Part shown: positions 23,001 to 32,517 of the stretch, piece after piece | How the letters are laid out: every line of letters begins with the position of its first letter | Position numbering within the stretch: the stretch's first letter is position 1 | The notes under the pieces: generated by a model | What the model was told of the DNA's origin: nothing | The model's input: only the letters and a program-made list of their open reading frames with translations | Database searches by the model: none | Translations under genes and position numbers: made by a program | Source: Kitasatospora aureofaciens | GTDB taxonomy: Bacteria > Actinomycetota > Actinomycetes > Streptomycetales > Streptomycetaceae | Length of the DNA stretch: 64,000 nt | Assembly (NCBI RefSeq): GCF_019192735.1 | Contig: NZ_JAHTKP010000006.1 | Coordinates: 211,493 to 275,492 of the forward strand | Reading direction: 5' to 3'

Positions 23001-26000
23001 ATCGCCTGCCGCGGCACGCCCCTCGTTGATGACCGAGCCGGTGACCGGGTTGTAGGCGGCGGAGTACTCGAAAGTCGCCTGCCCGGTCTTGCCGATCTCG
23101 CTGCCGGGGATGGAGACGGTGCTCTTGGTCGGCCGGTAGCCCACGTCGTACTCGGTGACCGCCTTGGTGTACGCGGTGCCGCCGGCACCGCCCGCATACC
23201 GGGTCGAGCTCGACGCCTGGCCCTTGAGAACGGTGTCGTAGGTGTAACCGGTGAGCTGGTTGCCCGGGCTCACCGTCCCGTTGTAGGTGCCGGTCTTGCG
23301 GCCGAGCAGGTCGTAGGTGATCGCCACGGTCTGGTTGCGCGCGTCCGTGGTGGTCGCGAGTCGGCCCGCGCTGTCGTAGGTGCGGGTGGAGACACCGGTG
23401 TCGGGGTCATCGGCTCGAACCTGCCGCCCGCGCTGGTCGTAGGCGTAGCTCCAGGTGTTGCCCGCGGCATCGACGCGGGTGGCGGCCTGGCCCGCCGGTG
23501 TGTAGGTGTAGGTGGTGACGTCCGCATCCGCCGGGTTCCCGGTCGCTGTCGGCGTCCGGTACTGCCACAGCTGTGCGGTACGACCGCGGGCGTCCGTGAC
23601 GGTGCTGGTTGCGGTGGCCCCTGCCGGGGGCGTCACGTCGACGCGGTCGGCGCCCGGGTAGGACGTGGTCGTCGTGGTCTGGAGTGTGCCGAGCGCGATG
23701 AACTGGCTGCTGACGGGTCGGCCGACACCGTCGAACTGGACCGTCGTCTTGTTCGGGACCTTCGCGGCGTCGGGGATCCAGCGGTTGGTGTTCGGCTGGT
23801 TGGTGTCGTCGTAATAGCTGCTGTAGGTGGAGTTGACACGTCCCTGGGAGTCGTAGAACGTGTCCGTGACCATCCGGCCCTTGTAGGCAGAGATCGCCGG
23901 GGGACTCTGGGTCTGCACCACTCGGCCCAGGCCGTCAAGGATCTGGGTCGCCGCTCCGTACTTGTAGCCACCTGGCCAGAGGGAGTTGGTGGTGATCGTG
24001 GACGGCGCCGAAGTCCCGTTCACGGCGTAGTCGTAGGTGTAGTTGGCGCCCGCGGCCGTGTCGCGACCCGGTATCCAGACCGCCTTGAGGCGCCCGAGCG
24101 AGTCGTAGGCCTGGGTGAGCGTACGGGAGTTGAGGTCCGTTGTGGTGATGGGCAGCGAGCGTGCGGGGTTCAGCGTGACCGCGGTCTCGCGCCGGCCGCC
24201 CGCGTCGGGTGCGCCGGTCGGCGCCGGGGTGCCGGTGACCGTGCGGTTGGGCAGCTCGCCGGGGTTGGCTGAGCTGTACGCGGTGGTGACCACGGCGCCG
24301 TTGGGGTTGGCGCTGTCGCTGACGGTCGGGTCAGTGACGGTGGCGGTGCGGCCGTAGGCGTCGTAGGTGTTGGTGCCGACGGTCACGTAGGTGGGCGCGC
24401 CCGAGGCGTCGTAGTTGTCGAGTACCTGGGCGCCGGTGACCTCGCCCTTGGCACCCGCCGTACCGAAGGCCAGGCCGTCGTAGAGCGTGCGCTTGTCGGA
24501 GAGGGTGTTGGCCGCCGTCGGCGCCGCGCTGCAGGCGTTGCTGCCGGAGACGGTCAGGACCTCCGACACGAGGCCGGTCATCTGGGGGTTCGCACCTGTG
24601 GCGTACGAGGTCCGGGTGCATTCGTCCGGGGTGCCGTCGGCGGTGCTCAGAGCGGTGAGGACGCGATTGCCGTTCGACGGGTCGCTCGTGGTGACCGTCG
24701 AGACCGTGCGTGTGCCGGTCGTGGTCGCCGCCGTGCTGACGCCGGTGGTCTTGACGACGGCGTAGCGTGCGACCAGGTCGGGAAGTCCGGTCCGCGTGTG
24801 GGTGGCGGTGGTGTCCTTCGGACTCTCGTAGGTGTTCACCGCGTACGCGGCGGGCGAGGCGGCGTTCGCGTCGGCGTAGGTGTCGGTCTCCAGTACTCGG
24901 CCGGAGAGCCAGTCCGTGTCCGGTCGGCTTCCGCTCGTAGGCCCGGACACTGATGCCGGCCGCGGGTTGTTGTCCGCCTTGTAGTCGCCGTCCATGCCCT
25001 GGTAGTAGCTGGTGGACGTCTTGGACTGCGGACCGTCCTTGCCGGAGCCGGTTACCACGGTGACGCTCGCGTACCCGCGGAACTGGTCCCAGGTGCGGTA
25101 GTCGTTGTCGGTGAAGGCACCGTCGTTGCGGTGCCACGCCGCCGGACCGTAGGTGTAGGTGGTCGTCTTCGGCACCGAATCGCTGATGAGCCCGGCGTTC
25201 GGGTCGACGGTGACCGACTTGACCGGGTAGCGCAGGAACCAGTCGTCGACCGGCTTCTGTACGCCCGTGTCGAACCACTTGACGTTGTAGCAGCTCATGG
25301 CGTTGCTGTCGGGCGAGGCCGGCATCCGGCCCGACACCCGTGAGCACGAGTCCTGGGTGTAGTCCACCAGGATGGAGCCGCCGGTCTCGGTGGTGATGCC
25401 CACGAGCCGCGGACGGTTGTAGTGGGCACGTGCCGGGACCAGGCCGTCGACCCGGTTCGGCATCATCAGGCCGGCGAAGGTGACCTCGGGCAGCTCCTTC
25501 TCGGTCTGGCCGTTGAAGTTGTCCTCACCGAACCGCTTGACCGACTGGAGCCAGGCGACCGGCGCGTTCTCGGTCGGCTTCGTGGGATTCGTCGGGTCCT
25601 GCTGGGCCGCGTTGTTCGGGTCCTTGAAGACGTGCGTCAGGACGTAGCGGTCGACCTGCCGGTAGGTGCCGCCGGATCGGATCGAGGTGGTGATGGTGTT
25701 GAGCCACTTCGTCGACCAGAAGCTCGGCCCGTAGTTGGAGCAGCGGCCCTGGTCGAGGCACTGCTTGTCGAGCGGAGCGTCCGGCCAGTTCTCGGGGTGC
25801 GAGGTCCGTTGCGACGGGTCGCAGGTGGTCGACGTGCACCGCTCACCGGGCTCGAAGTCGATCCGGGATGCGGGCTGGTAGGTGCCGCCGGCGGTGAGCT
25901 GGTCGGACAGCAGCTGGCCGTAGCCGATCGAGGCGAGGGTGCCGGCACGCGTGTACGCGGTGTTCACTGCGGCGGCGGCGCCGTTCTGGCCGCCGCCGCG

Positions 26001-27650
26001 GGCGTACCAGTTGGTCTCGGGCGCGTAGGTGTAGGTGGTCAGGTTGCCGTGGACGTCGACGATGTAGTCGAGGTTCCAACGCCATGCCGTCTGGCACCAC
26101 GAGCCCCTGCCCTTGGAACCGTCGTAGCACGGGTCGCCGGGGTTGGGTGAATAGACCGGCACCGTCCAGGCGGACTTACTCTCGGGCCCGACCTTGCTCG
26201 GCGTGCCGTCGGCGGCGGGAAGCTGGTTGAGGCCGAAGTAGTAGACCGTGCCAGAGGAGTCGGTGACCTTCAGGTAGGAGCCGTTCCAGGTGCCGTTGGC
26301 GGCACCGGTGAGGTACTCGACCTTCGTGCCGTCGTCGTTCTTCAGGCGCCAGGTGCACCTCGACTGCTCGTCGGCGGCGTTGCCCGCGACGCAGGAGGCG
26401 TCATGAGGGACGAGCTCTCCGGAGTGGCCTCCGAGCGACAGCGTCAGATTCGCGCCGCCCCAGCATTGGTCCGCCGAACCCGCGATGCCGGCCTTGTCGC
26501 ACGACTTGTACGAGCGCTCGACGAAGCCGGAGCTCAGGTCCCAACCGTCGCCGATCCAGGAGGCCTGGGCATTGGTGGAGGCCGTCTTGCCGTCCACCGA
26601 AGCCGAGTCGTAGCCGAGGGCGAGCGACGGTACCGCCCCACCCAGGGTGGGCGGCGACTGGATCGGGTAGCTGTAGGCGAACGATCCCGAGGAGCTTCCG
26701 GCGGACCAGGCCTGGCTGGGCGAGAGGGACGTGGCGCTGAAGGTGCCGGTCCCGCTGGACGGCGTGCCGTCCAGGCCCAGGACGACCGGCGCCGCCACGC
26801 CCACGGGCCCGAGGTCGGACGACTTCGCCAGCGCTCGCTGGCGCGCGCTCGTCGACGATGCCGTGGCGGGAAGGTCCACATCGGCCAGCAGGCGATCGGT
26901 CTGTTCGTCGTAATGCGAAGGAACCGGTGTACGAGTGAGGCAGCCGGCGGCGTCCGGCGTGGTCAGCGCACACGCCGGGAGCGCGACCAGGTGCGCGCGG
27001 TTCTTGTAATCCCCGCCGAACCCCACTGCGCTCAGATCCAGGCCGATCCTGACCTTGGCCGCGTCGGCTTCGGTGGTCCGCGAGAGCGATACCAGTGGAC
27101 CTTGAACGCCGGCGGCGTCAGCGACAGTCGATGAGGCCACTTGGACGTTCACGGGTGCGGAGCCCGCGTCAGCGCCGGCCGGAGCGGATTCACCGGACGT
27201 GGCAATCGGGGCCAGCCATACCGGCAGATCGCCGGCCCGCTGCGATGCCCCTGCAGCGGGTTCCTGAATCTCAGCCCCGTCCGCGCCCTTGCGGGTCGCC
27301 GTCGAGCCAGCGGCCGGAGGTGCTGCCAGTGTTGCCACTGCGCTGCCGTGCACCGATCCCGTCGGAGGCTTCGGCGGCACCCAGTCCGGTGAACCGGTCA
27401 CCCGCGGGGTCGCTTTGGGCGCGTCGTGCCTGCCGGGCACCGATGCCGTCTTGGGCAGCGGCGTGTTCGGCGGTGACCAGATCTTGTCCTTGCCACTGTC
27501 CGCCAGCGGTGCGGCAAGTGCCGGCGCCACCGGCGACAGCAGCGCTCCCAGAAGTGCCAGCGAACTGACGAGTGCTACTCGGGACTTCCCCCACGTCGGA
27601 GGCGGGTCCACCCGCCCAACCGATCGTCGTAAACGAGCATGAAGAACCAA
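20028..27650 (-). CDS. Secreted Rhs polymorphic toxin with bulb-lectin, Hint and nucleotidyltransferase-like CT
   Basis: About 2,540 residues. The start is TTG 27650, with GGGGGG 8 nt upstream; in-frame ATGs exist at 27758 and 27821 but without ribosome sites. In numbering from 27821: Sec signal around 80-104 (SLALLGALLSPVAPALA); long YD/RHS repeats from about 1150 to 1850; a bulb-type (D-mannose) lectin insert at 1870-1980 (LAMQADGNLVLSS; GNFVVYD); the RHS core signature GARQYQPTTGRFLSPDPI near 2130; a Hint autoprotease at 2337-2492 (Cys in AACEFNSFPPDTPV, STAHHPYW, terminal VLVHN). The last 105 residues are the toxin: VVGSRAAGTPGPTSDWDYVI is the nucleotidyltransferase-fold signature (G-S ... 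D-x-D). The cage and Hint would release the CT by self-cleavage. Immunity gene 3 follows. Confidence 0.9.
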   Translation of the reverse strand: MVLHARLRRSVGRVDPPPTWGKSRVALVSSLALLGALLSPVAPALAAPLADSGKDKIWSPPNTPLPKTASVPGRHDAPKATPRVTGSPDWVPPKPPTGSVHGSAVATLAAPPAAGSTATRKGADGAEIQEPAAGASQRAGDLPVWLAPIATSGESAPAGADAGSAPVNVQVASSTVADAAGVQGPLVSLSRTTEADAAKVRIGLDLSAVGFGGDYKNRAHLVALPACALTTPDAAGCLTRTPVPSHYDEQTDRLLADVDLPATASSTSARQRALAKSSDLGPVGVAAPVVLGLDGTPSSGTGTFSATSLSPSQAWSAGSSSGSFAYSYPIQSPPTLGGAVPSLALGYDSASVDGKTASTNAQASWIGDGWDLSSGFVERSYKSCDKAGIAGSADQCWGGANLTLSLGGHSGELVPHDASCVAGNAADEQSRCTWRLKNDDGTKVEYLTGAANGTWNGSYLKVTDSSGTVYYFGLNQLPAADGTPSKVGPESKSAWTVPVYSPNPGDPCYDGSKGRGSWCQTAWRWNLDYIVDVHGNLTTYTYAPETNWYARGGGQNGAAAAVNTAYTRAGTLASIGYGQLLSDQLTAGGTYQPASRIDFEPGERCTSTTCDPSQRTSHPENWPDAPLDKQCLDQGRCSNYGPSFWSTKWLNTITTSIRSGGTYRQVDRYVLTHVFKDPNNAAQQDPTNPTKPTENAPVAWLQSVKRFGEDNFNGQTEKELPEVTFAGLMMPNRVDGLVPARAHYNRPRLVGITTETGGSILVDYTQDSCSRVSGRMPASPDSNAMSCYNVKWFDTGVQKPVDDWFLRYPVKSVTVDPNAGLISDSVPKTTTYTYGPAAWHRNDGAFTDNDYRTWDQFRGYASVTVVTGSGKDGPQSKTSTSYYQGMDGDYKADNNPRPASVSGPTSGSRPDTDWLSGRVLETDTYADANAASPAAYAVNTYESPKDTTATHTRTGLPDLVARYAVVKTTGVSTAATTTGTRTVSTVTTSDPSNGNRVLTALSTADGTPDECTRTSYATGANPQMTGLVSEVLTVSGSNACSAAPTAANTLSDKRTLYDGLAFGTAGAKGEVTGAQVLDNYDASGAPTYVTVGTNTYDAYGRTATVTDPTVSDSANPNGAVVTTAYSSANPGELPNRTVTGTPAPTGAPDAGGRRETAVTLNPARSLPITTTDLNSRTLTQAYDSLGRLKAVWIPGRDTAAGANYTYDYAVNGTSAPSTITTNSLWPGGYKYGAATQILDGLGRVVQTQSPPAISAYKGRMVTDTFYDSQGRVNSTYSSYYDDTNQPNTNRWIPDAAKVPNKTTVQFDGVGRPVSSQFIALGTLQTTTTTSYPGADRVDVTPPAGATATSTVTDARGRTAQLWQYRTPTATGNPADADVTTYTYTPAGQAATRVDAAGNTWSYAYDQRGRQVRADDPDTGVSTRTYDSAGRLATTTDARNQTVAITYDLLGRKTGTYNGTVSPGNQLTGYTYDTVLKGQASSSTRYAGGAGGTAYTKAVTEYDVGYRPTKSTVSIPGSEIGKTGQATFEYSAAYNPVTGSVINEGRAAAGDLAQESITYNYEANGLLSDMGGAGITYLRQADWDAYGRNIRSTMNPWGTQIVATNTYDEPTGRLLTQYVDKQTATTGTVQNTTYAYNPAGKVTAIRAIPDNTPAATDLQCFTYDYLGRLTTAWSDTGQLNQPTPSLGGQGACANATPTSGATAPAKTTVGGSAAYWQDYTYDTAGNRTKLVNHSLVGDPTKDATVDQTFPAPGTRNAPTTAAGTGGGTGGPHALATGKSTFAGGSYNQGTDQYDAAGNTTQISNPGGNKTLGAGLVLNSGESVRSNSVQLAMQADGNLVLSSLRTGQAIWSTNTQNHPGAWATMQDDGNFVVYDPQRTMLWSSQTVAGAGSGYFAVVQDDGKFSVYAPNWQEKWSSSTWNATDAANGATLAWDIEGKLASLTQGGQTTTYVYDADGNQIVRRNPGKTTVNLGGGDELTYDTNSKTSTGTRYYSIPGGVTLVRQGPDKLTYQFADRHGSNALSIDSTTTNESRRSFDPFGAPRGAGSLASSWSGDKGFVNGLKDDTTGFTNLGARQYQPTTGRFLSPDPILDAGDPLQWNAYAYGNDDPVNRSDPNGLKSEECGTLYDCGSAGTITMKNAAETTANYVSDSALYRLIDSAPGYKPIRPIAPPPPKPKKRGFWDGFKDSIVGTVKGALQPLGDLKGCVIDWSGDACKSVATSANPIAMSIKAGAALVDTGNQIYNQIQNGEYAYTGGEAVGMLLMAIATRRVAKGLAPEEAAAAACEFNSFPPDTPVLMADGSAKPIGDVKPGDSVMATDPNTGRTATEPVMAKIIGRGDTQFTELTLATPGEKVAPRVADPLVSTAHHPYWDETARTWVDAQDLQVGHRLYSPGRGVVLVLATRTYTTAPRVAHNLTVANLHTYYVLAGDTPVLVHNSDQPGPEVGPGASLDNLTLSEIRRIQNAANRIGQPISVVGSRAAGTPGPTSDWDYVITGINSRVKHSVSSSLPKADITVGLGRQQDIFTGPLVDTEPYITFHPTC
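20343..20393. repeat. Toxin-junction homology segment, copy 3 (in rhs)
   Basis: Encodes HTYYVLAGDTPVLVHN at the Hint-toxin boundary. It shares GCGAGTACATAGTACGTGTG exactly with copy 2. Confidence 0.75.
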
Positions 27651-27948
27651 AGTGACTGCCCCCCAGCAGAATTGGCCGCACCGCGACACGGCGCGGACGA
27701 ACGACTGGGGCGGAGGGTAGCGTGCAAACCAGCGGGCGGTCGAGCGGATTGTCGACATAGGCCCACAGTGACGGATCTCACACGTTGGGTAAACGGGGAG
27801 CCCCGATGGCAAATCGGACATCCAGCCAGTGAAAGGTGGTTGACGAAGCCTTTGCCCCTGCGACAGCTTGCCTTCTGGCCCTGCCGACGTTTACGGGCAG
27901 GTTGCTCGCACGCATCGACACGTGCATCTCTCGTGGGGGGACTACACC

Positions 27949-30900
27949 ATGTCTACCGCTCCGCCCGGAGCTTCCTCCGGCATGCGCCGAAACAGGTATC
28001 CGTCACGGCGCTCGTCAGCCGCCGCGATCGGTCTGGCTCTCGCGCTGGCCTCGGTCGGGCCGATCGCGCCCAGCGCCTTCGCCGACACCGCGCCACCTTC
28101 GACATCCGCTGCCTCGTCCGGCCTCCCGGCAGGCCTGTCCGGCGCGATCACCGCCGGCGACGCCAAGTTCGCAGGCGAGAAGCCCGTCCTGTCCGGCGAC
28201 AAGGCGATCGCCGAGGCGAAGAAAACCGGAAAGTCCGTCCCGGTTCCGGAGTTGACCGACGAGTCGAGCGAGACCGTCGCCACTCCGGACGGCCACTTCT
28301 CCCGGACCATGCACACCGACCCGCAGCGCGTGAAGCAGAACGGGGCGTGGACCGCTCTCGACGGCACACTGATCCCGGACGGCTCGGGCGGCTACCGGCC
28401 CAAGGCCGCCGTCTCCGGCGTGCGCCTGTCCGGTGGAGGTGCCGGGCCGCTGGCCACCCTGACCAGCCCGGACGGCGAGTCGCTGAGCATGGATTCCCCG
28501 TTCCCGCTCACGAGGCCGGTCCTCGACCCGGGCGGCCAGGCGCTGATCTATCCGGAGGTCGCGCCCGGCGTCGACCTCAAGGTGACCACGTCCAAGCTCG
28601 GCAGCCTCAGCACGGTCCTGATCGTCAAGACCGCCGAGGCAGCGAAGAACCCGGCACTGAAGAAGGTCCGCTTCCCCACCACCGCCAAGGGCGTCACGGT
28701 CAAGGCCGACGCCGACAACAACCTCACCGCCACCACCACGGACGGGAAGGTCCGCTGGCACGCCTCCGCTCCGCAGATGTGGGACAGCTCCACCGGAACC
28801 CCGGCGGCAACCGCACCCGCGAAGCGGGACGCCGCCGGTGCCTCCGATGACGTGACACCAGGCGGGTCCGACCGGACCAGCACCGCCGAAAGCCCCGGCC
28901 CCGGCGCCAAGATCGCTACCATGGTCACCACAGCCACCCCTGACGCGGTCGAGCTGACCACCGACGAGACCATCCTCGGCAAGGGCCAGGGTCCCTGGTT
29001 CATCGACCCGGGCTGGCTCTACGACAGCCGCTCGGCCAATGCGTGGACCTGGACCCAATCCGCCTATCCGACCACGGCCAACATCGGGAGGACCGTAGCC
29101 AACACCAACGACCCGTACGCCATTCCCGGCGTCGGATACCAGGGCTACCGGACCACCAAGGGCGTCGAACGCTCCTACTTCCAGTTCGACACCCGCTGGT
29201 ACAACGACATCGTCATCAACAACGCGACCTTGTCGGTGTGGGAAACCCAGTCCTCCGACTACTCCTGCACCACCCCGTACGACGTCGACCTCTACCTCAC
29301 CAACCCGATCGACAACAGCACGACCTGGAACAACTCCCCCGGCATCATCGGAGGCCTGGTCGGCTCGAAGCCCGTACCCGGCGCAAACCACGACGGATGC
29401 TCCGTCAACAGGCAGTTCGACTACGACGTCACGTCCGTGTACCAGAACTACGCGCCCACGCGGGACAGTCTCGCCTTCGGTCTCTTCGCCCACGACGAAA
29501 CGAATAAGATGGCGTTCAAGCGCCTCGACTACAATCCGGTCGTCGTCGTGAAGTACGACCGCGTCCCCAACACCCCGAGCAACCCCTACGCCTCCCCAGC
29601 CCCCACCACGAAGGTCCCGGAAACGACCAACCAGGGCTGCGACGGCAACTCCATCGGCTGGATGAACTCCTCCGCCGGCTTCAACGGCACCGTCACCCTC
29701 AACGCCACTGTCAGCAGCCGCGCGCAGGACTCGCTGTACTCCTGGACCCACATCTGGGACTACGCCGACCTCAGCGCCGACGCCGACTCGGGCCTTTCTG
29801 CCTTGACGCCCAACAATGGCGTGGCTGTCTTCCAGGTCAAGCCGGGTGTCATCAAGGACGGCCACGTCTACGGCTGGGGCGCCATGGCCACCGACGGGTT
29901 TGTCAGCATGTCGGCTTCCACCCCCGTCTGCCGGTTCGGCGTCGACCTGACCCCGCCGACCCTCTCGGTCCCGGACATCTACTCCCAGCTCTCCGACGCC
30001 GACCTGGCCACCAGGTACCCGCCGTCCGGCAACGGCCAGGTCACCAAGAAGCGCGTGGGGGAGACCGGCCTCGTCCCGTTCACCGCCTCCGACTCGACTC
30101 CGGCCGGCGGCGGCAACGCCTCCGGTGTGGCCTGCGCCCGCTGGTCCTGGGACCCGCAGTTCTCCGGCGCCGGCTGGGCCTGCGGCTCGCAGATGCCGCA
30201 GGGCGCCATCCCTGTCACGCCCGGCCGTTGGGGGACCAACATCCTCTACATCCAGGTGATGGACAACGCCCGCAACATCTCGCCCGTCGCCCAGTACGCG
30301 TTCTACGTGCCGTGGAACCCGGACGGCCCGCCACCGGTGTTCGGTGACGTCACCGGCGACGGCGCGCCCGACATCCTGCTGCCCGACCAGGCCGGCTATC
30401 TGCGTACGTACAACGCCCCGGGCAACCCGAACGTCAAGAACCCGTCCGTCACCACCGTCGCCTCCCCCGCAAACGCGCCCGGCGGGCAGGGCTGGAACAA
30501 CATCCAGCTCGCTCACCGTGGCACTCTGACCGGCGGCAACAACATCGACGACGTCATCGCGCACGCGCCCGGCGATCCCGAGCTCAACCTCTACCCCAAC
30601 CCCGGGAACACCGGCGCCTACGGCCGAATCGATGGGAGGAAGACACTCGCCAAGCCCGCGTGTGTCCAGACCACCACCGAGAACTGCTCCTGGCTCACGA
30701 CTTCCGGTTACAACGCCAAGGACTGGTCCAACACGCTCCGGGTCGCCGCGCTCGGCGACCCGGTGAACAGCAACCTCGACCCCAAACTGGGCTTCAAGAA
30801 CAAGACCGGCCTGCTCACCGTCGAGAGCTTCAACAACGGCACCGACGCAGCCCTCTGGTACTACCCGGCCACCGACACCAACACCCTTGGCAAGCCCGTC

Positions 30901-32433
30901 CAGCTGGCCGCGTCCGGCTGGAAGGACAAGGAGCTCATCACGCCTGGTGACTGGGCCAAGCAGGGCCACCCGGGCCTTTGGAGCCGCAACCTCGCGCCTT
31001 CCGCCGACGCGGCTCAGGGAGACCTGCTCGCCTACACCTTCACCACCGGCACCGTGGTCGGCACCACCAACCAGGGCCAGCCGATCGTGGACAAGAACGG
31101 CCAGATCCTGATGGTGCCAACGCTGACTCAGGTCACCACCACCACCAAGATCGGCAACATCCCGATAGACGGCTGGCCGGCTACGGGCTCCGACGGCGAC
31201 CTCACCGGCAACGGCAACGCGAGCCTGTGGGGCAGGAAACCGGATGGCACGATCAGCATCTGGTGGGGCCAGCCCACCGCCGCCAACAACCCGACCGCCG
31301 GTTACACCTGGCAGGCCGGCCCCAACACGATCGCCAACACCGCAGTGAACCCGCTCTGGTGGGCACTCGACGGCCGGAGCAGCGGCGACACCGGGGACAA
31401 CAACCCGCTCTACCAGAACAGCGTCGCCGACAGCACCTACCCGAAGAAGGCGATGCTCACCACCGACCACACCGGCGCCCCCAACAAGGCGACCGTCATG
31501 GACGGAGCCACGACCTACCGCTCTACCAACACCGTCGGCTCGACCGCCACCACCCCAGGCCTCGACACCACGCAGAGCTACAGCGTCGCGGCCTGGGTGA
31601 AGCTCAACAGCACCACCAACTACCAGACCGTGGTGTCGCTCACCGGTCAGGAGCGCAGCCCGTTCTATCTCCAGTACTCGGGCGCGTTCGGCAACTGGGC
31701 GTTCGTCCTGCCGGGCGACGACCATTACAACACCAACGTCTACTACTCCGCGGTGGACCAGACCGGCCGGACCAAGGCCCAGGCCGGCGTCTGGACCCAC
31801 CTGGTCGGCACCTACAACGCCGACACGGGCGCCGCCACGCTGTTCGTCAACGGCCGCGCGGTCGGTTCCACCAAGGTGTCGACCGTCTGGAAGACCAACG
31901 GCAGCCTGAACGTCGGCAATGACGTCGCCAACCTGTACCCCCCGGGCACCGCGCTGAACGGCGCGATCAGCGACGTCCGGGTCTACCCGTACGCGCTGAC
32001 CGACCCGCAGGTCAATACGGTCGCCACCACGGATTCGCTGGTCCAGATCCACAGCGCGATCAATCCCGGCAAGTGCGTCGACAACTGGGGCGGCAACGCG
32101 GGCGCCCTCGCGGCGATCTACGACTGCTGGAACGGCGACAGCCAGCACCTCCTGCTGACCAGCGACAACAAGATCAAGAACCCGGTCACGGGCACCTGCC
32201 TGGGCACGGCGAGCACGCCCGCCGTCAACGGGACGCAGATCGCCGCCCAGCCCTGTGGTGACCCGGCCGCCCAGACATGGATCCGCCAGTACGACGGCTC
32301 GATCTACAACCCGGCGTCCGGACGCTGCATCGACGTACACGGCTGGGACACCACCAACGGCAGCGCGCTCGACATATGGGACTGCGTCGGCAGCGCCAAC
32401 CAGCGCTGGACCTACGAGGCCCAGACGAAGTAG
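27949..32433 (+). CDS. Large secreted protein with DNRLRE-like, LamG and ricin-B lectin domains
   Basis: A 1,494-residue protein. ATG 27949 follows a GGGGGG ribosome site. Signal peptide about residues 13-46 (AAAIGLALALASVGPIAPSA). Residues about 400-540 resemble DNRLRE surface modules (SYFQFDTRWYNDIVINNATL). Near 797 an FG-GAP-like repeat occurs (FGDVTGDGAPDILLPDQAGY). About 1204-1350 is a LamG/concanavalin jelly roll (SYSVAAWVKLNSTTNYQTVV; WTHLVGTYNADTGAATLFVN). About 1364-1494 is a ricin-type beta-trefoil with repeated C.D.WG/QxW elements. It is divergent from rhs by about 300 bp and probably binds cell-surface glycans; partnership with the Rhs toxin is inferred from position. Confidence 0.85.
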   Translation: MSTAPPGASSGMRRNRYPSRRSSAAAIGLALALASVGPIAPSAFADTAPPSTSAASSGLPAGLSGAITAGDAKFAGEKPVLSGDKAIAEAKKTGKSVPVPELTDESSETVATPDGHFSRTMHTDPQRVKQNGAWTALDGTLIPDGSGGYRPKAAVSGVRLSGGGAGPLATLTSPDGESLSMDSPFPLTRPVLDPGGQALIYPEVAPGVDLKVTTSKLGSLSTVLIVKTAEAAKNPALKKVRFPTTAKGVTVKADADNNLTATTTDGKVRWHASAPQMWDSSTGTPAATAPAKRDAAGASDDVTPGGSDRTSTAESPGPGAKIATMVTTATPDAVELTTDETILGKGQGPWFIDPGWLYDSRSANAWTWTQSAYPTTANIGRTVANTNDPYAIPGVGYQGYRTTKGVERSYFQFDTRWYNDIVINNATLSVWETQSSDYSCTTPYDVDLYLTNPIDNSTTWNNSPGIIGGLVGSKPVPGANHDGCSVNRQFDYDVTSVYQNYAPTRDSLAFGLFAHDETNKMAFKRLDYNPVVVVKYDRVPNTPSNPYASPAPTTKVPETTNQGCDGNSIGWMNSSAGFNGTVTLNATVSSRAQDSLYSWTHIWDYADLSADADSGLSALTPNNGVAVFQVKPGVIKDGHVYGWGAMATDGFVSMSASTPVCRFGVDLTPPTLSVPDIYSQLSDADLATRYPPSGNGQVTKKRVGETGLVPFTASDSTPAGGGNASGVACARWSWDPQFSGAGWACGSQMPQGAIPVTPGRWGTNILYIQVMDNARNISPVAQYAFYVPWNPDGPPPVFGDVTGDGAPDILLPDQAGYLRTYNAPGNPNVKNPSVTTVASPANAPGGQGWNNIQLAHRGTLTGGNNIDDVIAHAPGDPELNLYPNPGNTGAYGRIDGRKTLAKPACVQTTTENCSWLTTSGYNAKDWSNTLRVAALGDPVNSNLDPKLGFKNKTGLLTVESFNNGTDAALWYYPATDTNTLGKPVQLAASGWKDKELITPGDWAKQGHPGLWSRNLAPSADAAQGDLLAYTFTTGTVVGTTNQGQPIVDKNGQILMVPTLTQVTTTTKIGNIPIDGWPATGSDGDLTGNGNASLWGRKPDGTISIWWGQPTAANNPTAGYTWQAGPNTIANTAVNPLWWALDGRSSGDTGDNNPLYQNSVADSTYPKKAMLTTDHTGAPNKATVMDGATTYRSTNTVGSTATTPGLDTTQSYSVAAWVKLNSTTNYQTVVSLTGQERSPFYLQYSGAFGNWAFVLPGDDHYNTNVYYSAVDQTGRTKAQAGVWTHLVGTYNADTGAATLFVNGRAVGSTKVSTVWKTNGSLNVGNDVANLYPPGTALNGAISDVRVYPYALTDPQVNTVATTDSLVQIHSAINPGKCVDNWGGNAGALAAIYDCWNGDSQHLLLTSDNKIKNPVTGTCLGTASTPAVNGTQIAAQPCGDPAAQTWIRQYDGSIYNPASGRCIDVHGWDTTNGSALDIWDCVGSANQRWTYEAQTK

Positions 32434-32457
32434 CCACAGATCCACCAGCACCGCTTC

Positions 32458-32490
32458 GGCCTCTCTCCGAGCCCCGCTCGGGGAGAGGCC
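32458..32490. terminator. Terminator after the LamG/ricin protein gene
   Basis: A 14-bp stem GGCCTCTCTCCGAG / CTCGGGGAGAGGCC around CCCCG, 25 nt past the stop and between convergent genes. Confidence 0.75.
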
Positions 32491-32517
32491 GGTTGTTGTC
32501 TCCCCGCCGTATGCCTC

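Noticed and set aside
21363..24272. Long plus-strand open frame (969 codons) opposite rhs
   Set aside because: Antisense of the rhs gene with Gly/Arg/Val-rich composition; caused by GC-rich codon bias. The minus frame has clear RHS, lectin and Hint motifs.
28015..32451. Minus-strand open frame of 1,478 codons opposite the LamG/ricin gene
   Set aside because: Pure shadow of the real gene; no domain and an implausible Val/Gly/Arg composition.
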